In this document: in pieces, positions 15,868 to 23,604 of the stretch
How positions within the stretch are numbered: the stretch's first letter is position 1
Layout: every line of letters begins with the position of its first letter
Source: a virus
Strand: one strand, 5' to 3'
Length of the DNA: 36,988 nt
IMG/VR virus record: IMGVR_UViG_3300042691_026848
Span: 1-36,988 of that record
The notes under the pieces: generated by a model
What the model was told of the DNA's origin: nothing
Seen by the model: only the letters and a program-made list of their open reading frames with translations
The model's database searches: none
Program-made: the position numbers and the translations under genes

Positions 15868-17079
15868 ATGGCGTTTTCGGCACTAGCGGCGGGCGTTGGC
15901 GCGATCGGCAGCATTGCCGGAGGCGCCATGGCGAGGAGCGGGGCGCAACAGGCGGCGGAAACCAGCGCGGCGGCTGCCGAACGGTCCGCACAGTTGCAGA
16001 TGCAGCAGTATCAGACGACGCGCGCCGACTTGGCGCCGTTTGCTGATGCGGGCCGGGCTGCAACGAACCAATTGATGCGGTATTTCAACCTCGCGGGCCA
16101 ACCCGTCGCGCCGGCGCAGGCCGCTATGACACCCGCGCCCGCGCCCGCCCCTGCGATGGCTGCGCCGGGTGCCGCGACTACAACACCGGGCGGCGTGCCA
16201 TCGGGCTACACCTATCTGCCGCCGCGTGCTGGATCAGGCGAGGGGGATTCCGGGTTCCCGGGGTTGCTGATTGATAACCTGGGCAACATTGTCGCGATGG
16301 CGGCGACGCGGGAGGAGGCCCTTGTTTCGGCCGGCCTGATTGCCAATCCAAATCAGAATATCATGCCGCAGCAGGCCGCACCGGTTGCGGCTCCGGCTCC
16401 GGTAGCGGCGGCTCCGGTCGCGCCCCCTGCCCTACCCGGCCCGGGTTCGCTGACCATGCCCTACGCGCCGCCCAACGGTGGCGTGTTCGCACCGGAAGGC
16501 GGTTCCGTCTTCCGTATGGACGAAGCGACGCTACGGGCGACGCCGGGCTACCAGTTCGCATTGCGGGAGGGGTTGCGCGCGGTTGACGCTGCCAACGCGG
16601 CCCGCGGCTCGATGTTCTCCGGCCGGGGGCTGCAAGAGGCGGCGCGGTATGCAACCGGGCTTGCGGATCAGACCTACGGGACACAGGCGGCGGTGTTCAA
16701 CGACAACTATAACCGTCAGGCCAATGTGTTCGGGACAAACCTCAACGCATCGGTTGCGCTCAACGACCAATTCTATGGGAAGAACATCAACCCGTTGTTC
16801 CAATTGGCCACGCTCGGCGCGAATGCCGCAGCACAGACCGGGCAGATTGGTCAGGCAGCGGCGACGACGGCGGGGCAGCAGATCGGCAACTCTGGTGTGA
16901 CATCCGCGCTGGCTGGCGTGGCCGGATCGCGGGCGTTGTCGTCGGGCATCAATCAGGGGGTGAATAATCTGCTGTATGCGGCTGGGCAAAATGGGTGGTT
17001 CGGCACAACGCCCGCCGCGCGTTCAACCGCCGACGCGGCGACGAACGCTTATAGTTCCGTGTGGCGCGATTACGCCTGA
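15868..17079 (+). CDS. DNA ejection / internal virion protein B-like
   Basis: 403 residues from ATG 15868, one base after the preceding stop. The N-terminus is a glycine/alanine helix (ALAAGVGAIGSIAGGAMA) that could insert in a membrane. It is followed by a coiled coil (residues ~25-75), a Pro/Ala linker (~80-195) and a conserved block (~210-300: RATPGYQFALREGLRAVDAA, RGSMFSGRGLQEAARYA, NDNYNRQANVFGTNLN). That block is typical of phage ejection proteins stored in the head and released into the cell envelope before the DNA. It is followed by two more ejection proteins. Confidence 0.75.
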   Translation: MAFSALAAGVGAIGSIAGGAMARSGAQQAAETSAAAAERSAQLQMQQYQTTRADLAPFADAGRAATNQLMRYFNLAGQPVAPAQAAMTPAPAPAPAMAAPGAATTTPGGVPSGYTYLPPRAGSGEGDSGFPGLLIDNLGNIVAMAATREEALVSAGLIANPNQNIMPQQAAPVAAPAPVAAAPVAPPALPGPGSLTMPYAPPNGGVFAPEGGSVFRMDEATLRATPGYQFALREGLRAVDAANAARGSMFSGRGLQEAARYATGLADQTYGTQAAVFNDNYNRQANVFGTNLNASVALNDQFYGKNINPLFQLATLGANAAAQTGQIGQAAATTAGQQIGNSGVTSALAGVAGSRALSSGINQGVNNLLYAAGQNGWFGTTPAARSTADAATNAYSSVWRDYA

Positions 17080-17093
17080 TCAGGGGGCACCTA

Positions 17094-18917
17094 ATGGAAT
17101 CCATTGGCTACGGCCGTTTCAGCGGCTCAGCGTTTGATCCCACGCCGAACGTTCTGATCGATCTGGCCAAGGCCAGCCAAGGGCAGCGCGATGCGTTGGC
17201 CTTGCAGCAGGCTGCGCAACAAAACGATTTGCTCCGGTTCAAGATGGAAGCGGAACAAGCCGCGCTGTCGCGGGATGCTTCGTTCCGTGCGTTGGCACCC
17301 AATCTGATGCAGGGCAATGCCGATGCGTATCAGTCGGCGCTAGGCATTGATCCAGAGCGGGCCGCGAAACTTCGGGCCGCGTTCGAGGGGTTCGGCGACG
17401 ATCAGCGTAAGCGGGCGTTGCAGAACCTCGAACTTATGGGCCAAGGGGCGGCGTCGCTTCTGGCGCTGACGGAGGATCAGGCGGCGGCGGGGTATGGCCC
17501 CATGCTGGAGAGGTTGAAAGCGGCCGGCATTGATACGTCTTCGTTGCCGACGGCGTATCCGGGGCCGGCTGCGCTTGAACAGTTCTCTCGCATGTTGGTC
17601 CCTGTGCAACAGACGCTTGCGCAGCTTGCCGCGCGACCGCGTGCGGCTGGGCAGAGTTGGCTAGATCGCATCAAGGCCGATGAATCCGGCGGCGATCCGA
17701 ACGCCCGCAATCCGCTTTCCTCGGCCGCCGGCGCGGGGCAGTTCATCAACTCGACGTGGCAGCAGTTCGCGCAGGCGAACCCGCAGTTGTTTCAAGGCAT
17801 GACGCCGGAGCAGGTGCTTGCGGCGCGATCCAACCCCGAACTTATGGATCGCGCGATCATGTGGTATCGCGGCGTGAACGAGCGGCAACTGTCGCAAGCC
17901 GGCATAGACCCGACTGACGCGAATCTGGCCTTGGCGCACCGGTTCGGCGGTGGTGGCGCGGCTGCGATCGTCCGCGCGAAGGAAGCCAATCCGGCAACGC
18001 CTATGTCCGCTGTTGTGACGCCCGAAGTCCTTCGCGCTAACCCTGACCTGGCATCTCGCACGGTCGGTGACGTCGTGGCGGCGACGGAACGGCGGTATCA
18101 GCCTCGGCCGATGACGGATGCGAACGGTATGCCGATCGTCAGAGGCGACCTTGTGCTAACGCAAGGCGCGGACGGGGCGCCCGTGTGGAAGGTTAACCAG
18201 GAAGCGATCAAGGCGCGGACTGACGTGCTAGACGAGCGGGCGCGGCTGGAAGCGGAGCGGCTGCGCCTAAAATCGGAGTTGGAGAAGGCGAAGCCGCTCC
18301 CGACCGCTATCGCGAAACTAGAAGACGAAGACGCGAACGCGCTTTCGACCGCGACAACGGCCCTTGCGCAGATCACCGAGTTGAACCGCCAGCTTCAAGA
18401 TGGCGGGTTCAAGACGGACCTTTTGAACCGTGGCATCTATGCGCTGGGCGCAGCGACGGGGCTATCAGGCCCGGAAGGGCGCAACCTTGCGTCGTTTGAA
18501 GCTGCCCGCGAAAACTTGGCGAATGCCATTCTGATGGCGAATAAGGGCGTCCAAACAGACAAAGACGCACAACGCGCGGTCAAAGAACTAAAGCTCGACG
18601 TGCCCGACGTTGAGACGATCAAAAAGCGGCTGACCGAACTGACAAGCATCACGGAAAAGGGCATCGAGGACCGCCTTAAGAAAATGAACGAGCGGCGTGT
18701 TCAATACGGGAAGGCCCCGCTTAAGCTGTCGGACCTTGTAGCCGAGCGGCCGATTACGCAAGACGCGCGCCAGCCGCCGGGTACCCCATCGGGTCCGTCT
18801 CAGCAGCCGGGCGCCCCTCGGGCATCGGTCCCGCAGCCCGGCGGCATCACCGCGAGGAACGAGAAGGGCGAGCGCATACGCTACAACCCACAGACCAGAC
18901 AGTGGGAGCCTATGTAA
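17094..18917 (+). CDS. ejection protein with lytic transglycosylase domain
   Basis: 607 residues from ATG 17094, with AGGGGG 6-7 bases upstream. A soluble lytic transglycosylase domain lies at residues ~187-340: catalytic Glu197 in ADESGGDPNARN, then AAGAGQF (211-217) and a late ALAHRFGGGGAA. It would cut peptidoglycan locally during DNA entry, like the N-terminal domain of T7 gp16, but here the domain sits internally after ~185 helical residues. Residues 380-540 are coiled coil (ERARLEAERLRLKSELEKAK), and the C-terminus is Pro-rich. The stop overlaps the ATG of the third ejection protein (TAATG). Confidence 0.82.
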   Translation: MESIGYGRFSGSAFDPTPNVLIDLAKASQGQRDALALQQAAQQNDLLRFKMEAEQAALSRDASFRALAPNLMQGNADAYQSALGIDPERAAKLRAAFEGFGDDQRKRALQNLELMGQGAASLLALTEDQAAAGYGPMLERLKAAGIDTSSLPTAYPGPAALEQFSRMLVPVQQTLAQLAARPRAAGQSWLDRIKADESGGDPNARNPLSSAAGAGQFINSTWQQFAQANPQLFQGMTPEQVLAARSNPELMDRAIMWYRGVNERQLSQAGIDPTDANLALAHRFGGGGAAAIVRAKEANPATPMSAVVTPEVLRANPDLASRTVGDVVAATERRYQPRPMTDANGMPIVRGDLVLTQGADGAPVWKVNQEAIKARTDVLDERARLEAERLRLKSELEKAKPLPTAIAKLEDEDANALSTATTALAQITELNRQLQDGGFKTDLLNRGIYALGAATGLSGPEGRNLASFEAARENLANAILMANKGVQTDKDAQRAVKELKLDVPDVETIKKRLTELTSITEKGIEDRLKKMNERRVQYGKAPLKLSDLVAERPITQDARQPPGTPSGPSQQPGAPRASVPQPGGITARNEKGERIRYNPQTRQWEPM

Positions 18918-20566
18918 TGGACATTCCTCCCCCGCCCCCGGGCTTTGTGCTGGAAACCGGCGGCGATATCCCGCCGCCCCCGCCGGGTTTTGTGCTGGAC
19001 GATCCGCGCGGGACCAATCTCGCGCGGACGGTCGGGCTTGTCGCCAAGGGCGCTAACACGGGGCTGATTGCTCAAGGCCTGGGTGCGCTGCCTGACCTGG
19101 TCGCATACGGCATGCGAACCGTCGGCGTGCCCAATAGCCCCCCCCCCGGTTTCTACACAGGCAAGGTGCAGCAAGGCCTAGACTACGTTACGACGCTTGG
19201 CGGCACGTTGCCGGACCTGCAATCCCGGACACAAGGCGAGCGTGTAGCGCAGGCGGTAGGCCAAGGCATGGGCCAAGCCGCGTCTATGATGATCCCGGCG
19301 CAGGGCGTGGCACAGGCGGCGCGGGCCGGATCAGTGACGCAAGGCGTCGCTCAGACGATGGCTTCCAACCCGGTGACGCAAATCCTGGCCGGTGGCGTAG
19401 CCGGTGGCGTCACCGAGATTACCGACAGCCCGACCGCTGGCCTTGTCGCGGGCCTTGCGGTTCCGGTTGCGGGCGCTGGCCTCGGTCTTGCCGCCCGGCC
19501 AATGCGTCATGCAGTAGACCCGGAACGGGCGCGGCTGGTGGCGATCGCGCAACAGGAGGGGATTCCGGTTCCGCTCGGCGCGCAATTGGGATCGCGCCCC
19601 CTGCAAACGGTCGAGTCCGTGTTCCGTGAACTGCCGTTCACTGCCGGTCCGGCGCAGGCCGCGCGCGATGAAACGTCGCGGGCTTTCACTCGTGCCGTTA
19701 TGGCGCGGACCGGAACCGCCGCCGATGATGCTTTGCCGGGGACGCTGCAAACCGCGCGGGATCGGCTGGGCCAAGCGTTCACCGATCTGACGGCGCGCAA
19801 CACTCTGGAGCTTACCCCAGCGGCGCAACAGCGCCTTGTCACGCTTCTCGACGACGTCAACCGAAACGCGACCACTGACACGGCGCGGATGGTCCGCAAC
19901 CGGATTGACGAGCTAATCGGGAAGATGCAAGGAACGCAGGTTTCGGGTTCAGCTTATCGGCAACTGGACAGCGCGATTGGTGCGCAGATCAGAGGCGCTG
20001 GATCTGGTGACGTGCGGAACTACCTCGGCCAATTGCGAGACATCATCCGCGAGGCAATGGACGATTCCATATCCGCAGCGGACCAAGCGGCATGGCGTGA
20101 AGCCCGTTCCCAGTATGGCGCCCTTATGGCGGTCACGCGCGCCATGAACGCCCCGGCCGCTCAATCGGCAACGGGGCAAATCCCGCCGTCCGCTCTGGCC
20201 AACGCAATTCGTGGCGGTCAGACCCAAGCCTATGCTCGTGGGTTTGGCCCGTTGAATGACCTGGCGCGCGCCGGCAAGGTCTTGGTGCAAGACCCGATCC
20301 CGAATTCGGGAACCGCGCAACGTACGATGATCACAAACCTGCTGACAGGCGGGGGCACGGCGGCAACCGCTTTCGTCAACCCCATGCTGACCGCGGCTTT
20401 GGCTGCAGGGCTGGCCACGCCACGGGCGGCGCAGGCACTCTACGGGACAAAGGCGATGCAAGCCTATCTGCGAAACGGCATGTTCCAAGGTGTCTTCCCC
20501 GAGTTGAACCGGGCCACGCTTGGCACGGCTGCGGCGCAGGATGCGCGTCGTCGGCTCGCTAATTGA
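18917..20566 (+). CDS. third ejection / internal virion protein
   Basis: 549 residues. The N-terminus has a doubled motif, DIPPPPPGFVLETGG followed by DIPPPPPGFVLDDP (residues 2-30), a proline tag seen in some phage virion proteins. Next comes a Gly/Ala-rich stretch that may cross membranes (MASNPVTQILAGGVAGGV, then AGLAVPVAGAGLGLA, residues ~150-200). The second half is helical with coiled-coil character (ARDRLGQAFTDLTARNTLEL; MVRNRIDELIGKMQG) and ends in small-residue helices (PMLTAALAAGLATPRAAQALYG). Its position and style make it part of the ejectosome. Its last 8 bases overlap a leftward gene. Confidence 0.7.
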   Translation: MDIPPPPPGFVLETGGDIPPPPPGFVLDDPRGTNLARTVGLVAKGANTGLIAQGLGALPDLVAYGMRTVGVPNSPPPGFYTGKVQQGLDYVTTLGGTLPDLQSRTQGERVAQAVGQGMGQAASMMIPAQGVAQAARAGSVTQGVAQTMASNPVTQILAGGVAGGVTEITDSPTAGLVAGLAVPVAGAGLGLAARPMRHAVDPERARLVAIAQQEGIPVPLGAQLGSRPLQTVESVFRELPFTAGPAQAARDETSRAFTRAVMARTGTAADDALPGTLQTARDRLGQAFTDLTARNTLELTPAAQQRLVTLLDDVNRNATTDTARMVRNRIDELIGKMQGTQVSGSAYRQLDSAIGAQIRGAGSGDVRNYLGQLRDIIREAMDDSISAADQAAWREARSQYGALMAVTRAMNAPAAQSATGQIPPSALANAIRGGQTQAYARGFGPLNDLARAGKVLVQDPIPNSGTAQRTMITNLLTGGGTAATAFVNPMLTAALAAGLATPRAAQALYGTKAMQAYLRNGMFQGVFPELNRATLGTAAAQDARRRLAN

Positions 20567-20789
20567 AGTCCATCCGCATGGACCGAGCCGCTCGCCAGCC
20601 CCACCGCAACCAGACGTATGCGAAGAACGTGGCGCGCATGCCGACGAAGCCGACAATGAGCGCGCCAATGTATGCCTCTCGGTCGCTTTGTGCCTCCGGC
20701 CTTGTCCAGACGAAGAACGCCCAGCCCCAAGCCACCGAAACGGCAAACTGGATCAGCAATAGCAGGCGTTCGCGCGTGCGTTCGGTCAT
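20559..20789 (-). CDS. leftward two-helix membrane protein
   Basis: 76 residues from ATG at 20789, with GAGGGGG ~9 bases upstream on this strand. There are two clear transmembrane segments, LLLLIQFAVSVAWGWAFFVW (residues ~9-28) and YIGALIVGFVGMRATFFAYVW (~40-60), short charged loops (RPEAQSDRE) and a basic end. The topology fits a holin, a lysis regulator or a superinfection-exclusion protein. It opposes the virion operon it sits in and overlaps the ejection gene end, so it probably has its own promoter and may be expressed from the prophage. The overlapping rightward frame looks non-coding. Confidence 0.6.
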   Translation of the reverse strand: MTERTRERLLLLIQFAVSVAWGWAFFVWTRPEAQSDREAYIGALIVGFVGMRATFFAYVWLRWGWRAARSMRMDFN

Positions 20790-20876
20790 AGGGGCATCCC
20801 CCTCGCATGTTTTCAGCGGCGCGTCAGTCATGCACGTCACTGGTATCGGCTGCAAGCGACACCGGGAGTAACGGCC

Positions 20877-21059
20877 ATGTGGCGATGGATGCTCGACCGC
20901 TTTAGCGAGCGAAGCACGTGGGGCGCGTTGCTCACCGCCGCCGGCACCCTCGGCGGGATGGCGGTTGAGCCAGAGAAGGCAGAGGCGATCGGCTTCCTCG
21001 GGACGCTTGTCGCCTCCGGCATTGCCGCCGCGACACGGGAACACAGGCGGGATGACTAA
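20877..21059 (+). CDS. holin-like protein
   Basis: 60 residues from ATG 20877, with GGGAG 9 bases upstream. The pattern LDRFSERSTWGALLTAAGTLGGMAVEPEKAEAIGFLGTLVASGIAAATREHRRDD matches a common class of small phage holins: SERSTWRG-like start, one hydrophobic helix, a PExAEAI hinge, a second helix and a charged tail. It would make membrane lesions that release endolysin at the end of infection. The nearest endolysin candidate lies in the leftward cluster (23601-24098), not adjacent. The next small gene follows after 29 bases. Confidence 0.65.
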   Translation: MWRWMLDRFSERSTWGALLTAAGTLGGMAVEPEKAEAIGFLGTLVASGIAAATREHRRDD

Positions 21060-21088
21060 TATGCTCTGGCCTGTGATCCGGCCCACAG

Positions 21089-21280
21089 ATGGCCCGTCGT
21101 GACCATGCTAAGCGGAAGTCCACCAACGCCCCAACTCGCCCGCAGCAATATCGTGAAACAATCGTTAACGATGCCGCACGATGGATAGCCACGGAACTAG
21201 TCAAGGCCACGCTCTCCAAGGCTGGGGCCATCATTGGCGGCGCTCTGGGGGCGTGGGCAGTGCGCTGGTTGTTTGGCTGA
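21089..21280 (+). CDS. small protein with C-terminal membrane helix
   Basis: 63 residues from ATG 21089. The first 25 residues are basic (ARRDHAKRKSTNAPTRPQQYR), followed by an amphipathic helix and a C-terminal hydrophobic segment AGAIIGGALGAWAVRWLFG. It could be a second lysis protein (antiholin or spanin-like) beside the holin candidate, or an accessory membrane protein. The ribosome-binding site is weak. A 13-codon frame upstream (ATG 21061) overlaps the start region and may be a leader. No family is recognised. Confidence 0.5.
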   Translation: MARRDHAKRKSTNAPTRPQQYRETIVNDAARWIATELVKATLSKAGAIIGGALGAWAVRWLFG

Positions 21281-21360
21281 TACGCCATTCCCGCGAGTGC
21301 AAATGGTGCGGGCTGTTCACCGCATCGTTTGCCGTCGTCTCTGCCCTTCTTTGGCTGTAG
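21181..21360 (+). CDS. possible overlapping small membrane protein
   Basis: A 59-codon frame (ATG 21181, or the better-placed GTG 21253) runs in a different frame from the preceding gene and ends at TAG 21358-21360. From GTG 21253 it encodes GSALVVWLIRHSRECKWCGL and then FTASFAVVSALLWL: two hydrophobic segments and a CKWC motif. Nested lysis genes of this kind (Rz/Rz1) are common, but there is no lipobox here. It overlaps the 63-residue gene by 28 to 100 bases depending on start. Support is limited to hydropathy and position. Confidence 0.3.
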   Translation: MDSHGTSQGHALQGWGHHWRRSGGVGSALVVWLIRHSRECKWCGLFTASFAVVSALLWL

Positions 21361-21361
21361 T

Positions 21362-21380
21362 CCGGCAAAATCCCGGCATC
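21362..21380. repeat. arm-type integrase site, left copy (P arm)
   Basis: CCGGCAAAATCCCGGCATC is repeated exactly at 21568-21586, on the other side of the attP core. Each copy contains the pair CCGGCA...CCGGCA spaced 11 bases. Paired direct repeats flanking a tRNA-derived core next to an integrase gene are the expected layout of arm-type binding sites for a tyrosine integrase. Confidence 0.65.
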
Positions 21381-21428
21381 CATTCCCCTCTCCCGTTGAT
21401 ATTATTGGTGTTTCTGTCCCAATCGCGG

Positions 21429-21476
21429 ACCTTGACATGGTAGGGGTCACAGGTTCAATCCCTGTTGCGCCCACCA
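21429..21476 (+). other. attP: attP core: 3' part of a tRNA-Val(GAC) gene
   Basis: The 48 bases from ACCTTGACATGGT through TGCGCCCACCA reproduce the 3' side of tRNA-Val(GAC): anticodon arm with TTGACAT loop (anticodon GAC), variable region, T arm (AGGTTCAATCCCT with T-loop TTCAATC) and acceptor end with CCA. The 5' half is absent, so this is not a functional tRNA but the identity segment that restores the host tRNA gene after integration. The acceptor end GCGCCCACCA implies a host gene starting GGGCGC. It lies 109 bases past the integrase gene's 3' end. Confidence 0.85.
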
Positions 21477-21567
21477 CTTTTCAAAGACTTAGCGGCTAGT
21501 TTTGAGAACGTGGCGGGAACGCTGCGGTCAGGTTGGGACAGATTTGCCGTTCGAATGCCGGCAAGCC

Positions 21568-21586
21568 CCGGCAAAATCCCGGCATC
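21568..21586. repeat. arm-type integrase site, right copy (P' arm)
   Basis: This is the exact copy of 21362-21380. It overlaps the integrase stop codon (21585-21587), and an additional CCGGCAA unit lies directly beside it at 21558-21564. The right arm therefore has three CCGGCA units and the left arm two, an asymmetry usual for attP. Confidence 0.65.
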
Positions 21587-22634
21587 ACGCCACCCGCGCC
21601 ATAGCCGCCGCCGCATGGTCTGGCGTGATCCACGCATAACGCTGCACCATCCGCAGCGACGACCAGCCACCCAAATCCATCAGCGTGCGCAGATCGCCCC
21701 CAGCCATGATGAACCGCGCGGCCCAATCGTGGCGCCAATCGTGCAGCCGGAACCCTGTCACGCCGGCCGCTCGGCAGGCGGTGTCGTGGGCTTGTGCCAG
21801 CGGATTGCCGCCCTGTCGGCCCCCGTCGCGCCCCCTTGTGTCGGCATAGGGACGGCCACGAGCGGACAGAAACACCGGGCCAGTCGTCGGGCGCCCGGCC
21901 GCGCACCACATACCGAACAGCAGAGCATCAACGCGCGGGTGAAGCGGGATCGTCCGGGCCTTGCTGGTTTTGGACTGATCCGCCGGGACGTGCGCCGTTC
22001 GGCGGGTCAGGTCCACATGCCTCCAGTCGAGTTGAAGTGCCTCTTGGCTGCGCATCCCCTGATAGGCCAGCAGCAAAACCGGACAACCGGCGTGCGGATT
22101 ATAGGCGGCCAGCAGTCGCCGGCGCTGATCGGGCGGGAGGTAGATCGCCCGCTCCGGTCCCTGCGCGCCCTTGACCGGCGGCAATCGAGGCTCGGGCAAT
22201 TGCAACGCCTGGGCGCCATGGGTCAGCGCCGCTTGGATCGTGGCGCGCATCCGGGCCACGCTTGGCGGTTGCAGCGATCGACCGCGTGTTGCCAGCCAAT
22301 CGGACCAAGCGGCGGGTGCATCGGATAGCGGTCTATGTCCGGCAAGGTCGTTGATTTCGGCAATTCGTGCGGCGTCATAGCTACGGATGCCACCGGGCCG
22401 CTGGACGTAGAGGATCAGCGCCTCGGCTATCGTGACCCGTCGCGACCGCCCTGCATCACCGTCAGCGAGGTCGCGCCGTGCCTCGGCGTCTGCGCGGGCC
22501 GCGATTTCTGCCGCAGCAGTTCGGCTAGTTGCGCCTGTGCTGAATTCGGGGACCGTCCGCGTTTCCCGGCCGACGCGGACTGACCCGCCGGCGTACCAGA
22601 CCTTGCCACGGCGGCGGGTGACGGCGACGGGCAC
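21585..22634 (-). CDS. int: tyrosine-family integrase
   Basis: 349 residues when read from GTG 22634, which follows GAGGAG at 8 nt; the frame is open further upstream, but no better start exists. Catalytic residues are all visible: Arg195 (YQGMRSQEAL), Lys222 (SKTSKAR), His298-x-x-Arg301 (LHDWRHDW), Trp324 in the usual His position (GGWSSLRMV) and nucleophile Tyr333 (QRYAW). The N-terminal part (~1-65) is the arm-binding region (TRRRGKVWYAGGSVRVGRET). It catalyses attP x attB recombination. It lies beside its attP core in tRNA-Val(GAC) and overlaps the excisionase gene by 208 bases. Confidence 0.92.
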   Translation of the reverse strand: MPVAVTRRRGKVWYAGGSVRVGRETRTVPEFSTGATSRTAAAEIAARADAEARRDLADGDAGRSRRVTIAEALILYVQRPGGIRSYDAARIAEINDLAGHRPLSDAPAAWSDWLATRGRSLQPPSVARMRATIQAALTHGAQALQLPEPRLPPVKGAQGPERAIYLPPDQRRRLLAAYNPHAGCPVLLLAYQGMRSQEALQLDWRHVDLTRRTAHVPADQSKTSKARTIPLHPRVDALLFGMWCAAGRPTTGPVFLSARGRPYADTRGRDGGRQGGNPLAQAHDTACRAAGVTGFRLHDWRHDWAARFIMAGGDLRTLMDLGGWSSLRMVQRYAWITPDHAAAAMARVA

Positions 22635-22798
22635 CGCGATTGCTCCTCGATCTGTCTCAGGTCCTCGGCGGTCAGTCTGATGCTCCCTGCGATGCGCAGC
22701 AACCCCACGCCCGGCACGGCGGCCAGATGGCGCCGCACCGTGCGCGGGCTGACCTGCCAGCGGCGGGCAACGTCCTGGATTGTCAGCAGTGCGTCCAT
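22427..22798 (-). CDS. xis: excisionase-like HTH protein
   Basis: 123 residues from ATG 22798. Residues 4-50 form a MerR-like winged helix-turn-helix (LLTIQDVARRWQVSPRTVRRHLAAVPGVGLLRIAGSIRLTAEDL) of the type used by phage excisionases (HTH_17). The rest (~55-123) is a long Ser/Ala/Arg-rich tail. Its coding sequence overlaps the integrase start by 208 bases, so the tail may owe its sequence to the other frame. It would bend DNA to direct integrase toward excision. The spacing and overlap indicate co-transcription and perhaps coupled translation with int. Confidence 0.7.
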   Translation of the reverse strand: MDALLTIQDVARRWQVSPRTVRRHLAAVPGVGLLRIAGSIRLTAEDLRQIEEQSRCPSPSPAAVARSGTPAGQSASAGKRGRSPNSAQAQLAELLRQKSRPAQTPRHGATSLTVMQGGRDGSR

Positions 22799-22982
22799 TC
22801 CGCATCCATGTAAAAGGCGCGTTGCCGTCCTTACCCCGTAAACACCCGGCATCCGCCGGTCACTGACTGGGTTTGCCCATGCCGCCCGCCAAATGTCTTG
22901 TGGGGGAGCAAGCGGTTAGGGAGGACGGCCGTCGAACCCGTGCGCGGGCGGGTTTGAAGGCGTCAGTGCCCCCTATCTCAAA
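22799..22982. other. intergenic region upstream of xis-int
   Basis: This 184-bp spacer separates the leftward accessory cluster from xis-int. It carries CCCGGCATC (22845-22853), a partial match to the arm-type repeats, and a 6-bp inverted repeat AACCCG/CGGGTT (22935-22940 / 22949-22954) with no T-run. I see no clear sigma70 promoter on the minus strand, so int may be read from further upstream or from a non-consensus promoter. Confidence 0.35.
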
Positions 22983-23261
22983 TCAATCTTGGGGCAGGTC
23001 GGGGAGGCGGCGCCAACCCACGCCGAATTCGTAAACCCATACCGTGCCATCGTTGGCCACTGCGCCCGTCGTCAGTCCCTCGCCATACCCACTAATCTGC
23101 ACCGGCACCCGTCGCGGCTTCTCGGTCTCGGCCGGGCGGTGCTTGGCGTCGTGAAGACGAACCATATCTAAAACGGCCCGCATGCGGAAATTAGGCTCCA
23201 AGTAATGTCTCTCTGTCTCGTATGCATTGAGCATTGCCGCGATCAACTCATCATCAGTCAT
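22983..23261 (-). CDS. hypothetical 92-residue protein
   Basis: This starts at ATG 23261, overlapping the stop of the upstream zinc-ribbon gene by 8 bases. The N-terminus is helical (MTDDELIAAMLNAYETERHYL), followed by beta-rich sequence (VPVQISGYGEGLTTGAVANDGTVWVYEFGVGWRRLPDLP). The second part resembles a one-domain phage accessory protein in which DGTVW and GWRRLPDLP form a short beta sheet. No family or function is recognised. It closes the tightly packed leftward cluster. Confidence 0.6.
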   Translation of the reverse strand: MTDDELIAAMLNAYETERHYLEPNFRMRAVLDMVRLHDAKHRPAETEKPRRVPVQISGYGEGLTTGAVANDGTVWVYEFGVGWRRLPDLPQD

Positions 23262-23604
23262 TCCCGTCCTCCTTCTCAGCCGGCGGTGCCGCGTCGCGGA
23301 TCATGCCCGCTGTAATTTTTTCTGATTTGATCGTGTACAAAACGCCACAATCGTTGCCATGTGGCCCTAACGCCTCCTCAACCTTTCGCAACCAATCATT
23401 CATCGCTTTGGCCAGCTTCAAGGCGGCGGCTAGGCGATTCCATGCGGCGAAGGCTTCGGCTTCGGTGTCCTTTGACGGCCCGACCGCGTCACAATCAAGG
23501 TTGTGACATCCGGCGTAAAAGCGGCCGGGTATAACATCCGTTCCGGATGCCCCACCACAAAACGGGCACGGTGCGATCTGTTCTGTCATCGGTGTGTTAG
23601 TCAT
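23254..23604 (-). CDS. Lar-like restriction-alleviation zinc ribbon protein
   Basis: 116 residues from ATG 23604 (AGGAAAACGGGA upstream), overlapping the preceding TGA; ATG 23589 is an alternative. Residues 12-20 hold CPFCGG, then GCHNLDCDAVGPSKDTEAEAFAAWNRL. This CPFCG...C..C.A.GP...EAxAAWN layout is that of the Lar family, which in Rac prophage modulates host type I restriction, and of many phage zinc ribbons of unknown role. The second half is helical and not part of the standard domain. Function is inferred from the family only. Confidence 0.65.
   Translation of the reverse strand: MTNTPMTEQIAPCPFCGGASGTDVIPGRFYAGCHNLDCDAVGPSKDTEAEAFAAWNRLAAALKLAKAMNDWLRKVEEALGPHGNDCGVLYTIKSEKITAGMIRDAAPPAEKEDGND

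Noticed and set aside
21429-21476. Functional tRNA-Val gene
   Set aside because: Only the 3' part from the anticodon arm is present; upstream bases do not form the D arm and acceptor 5' strand.
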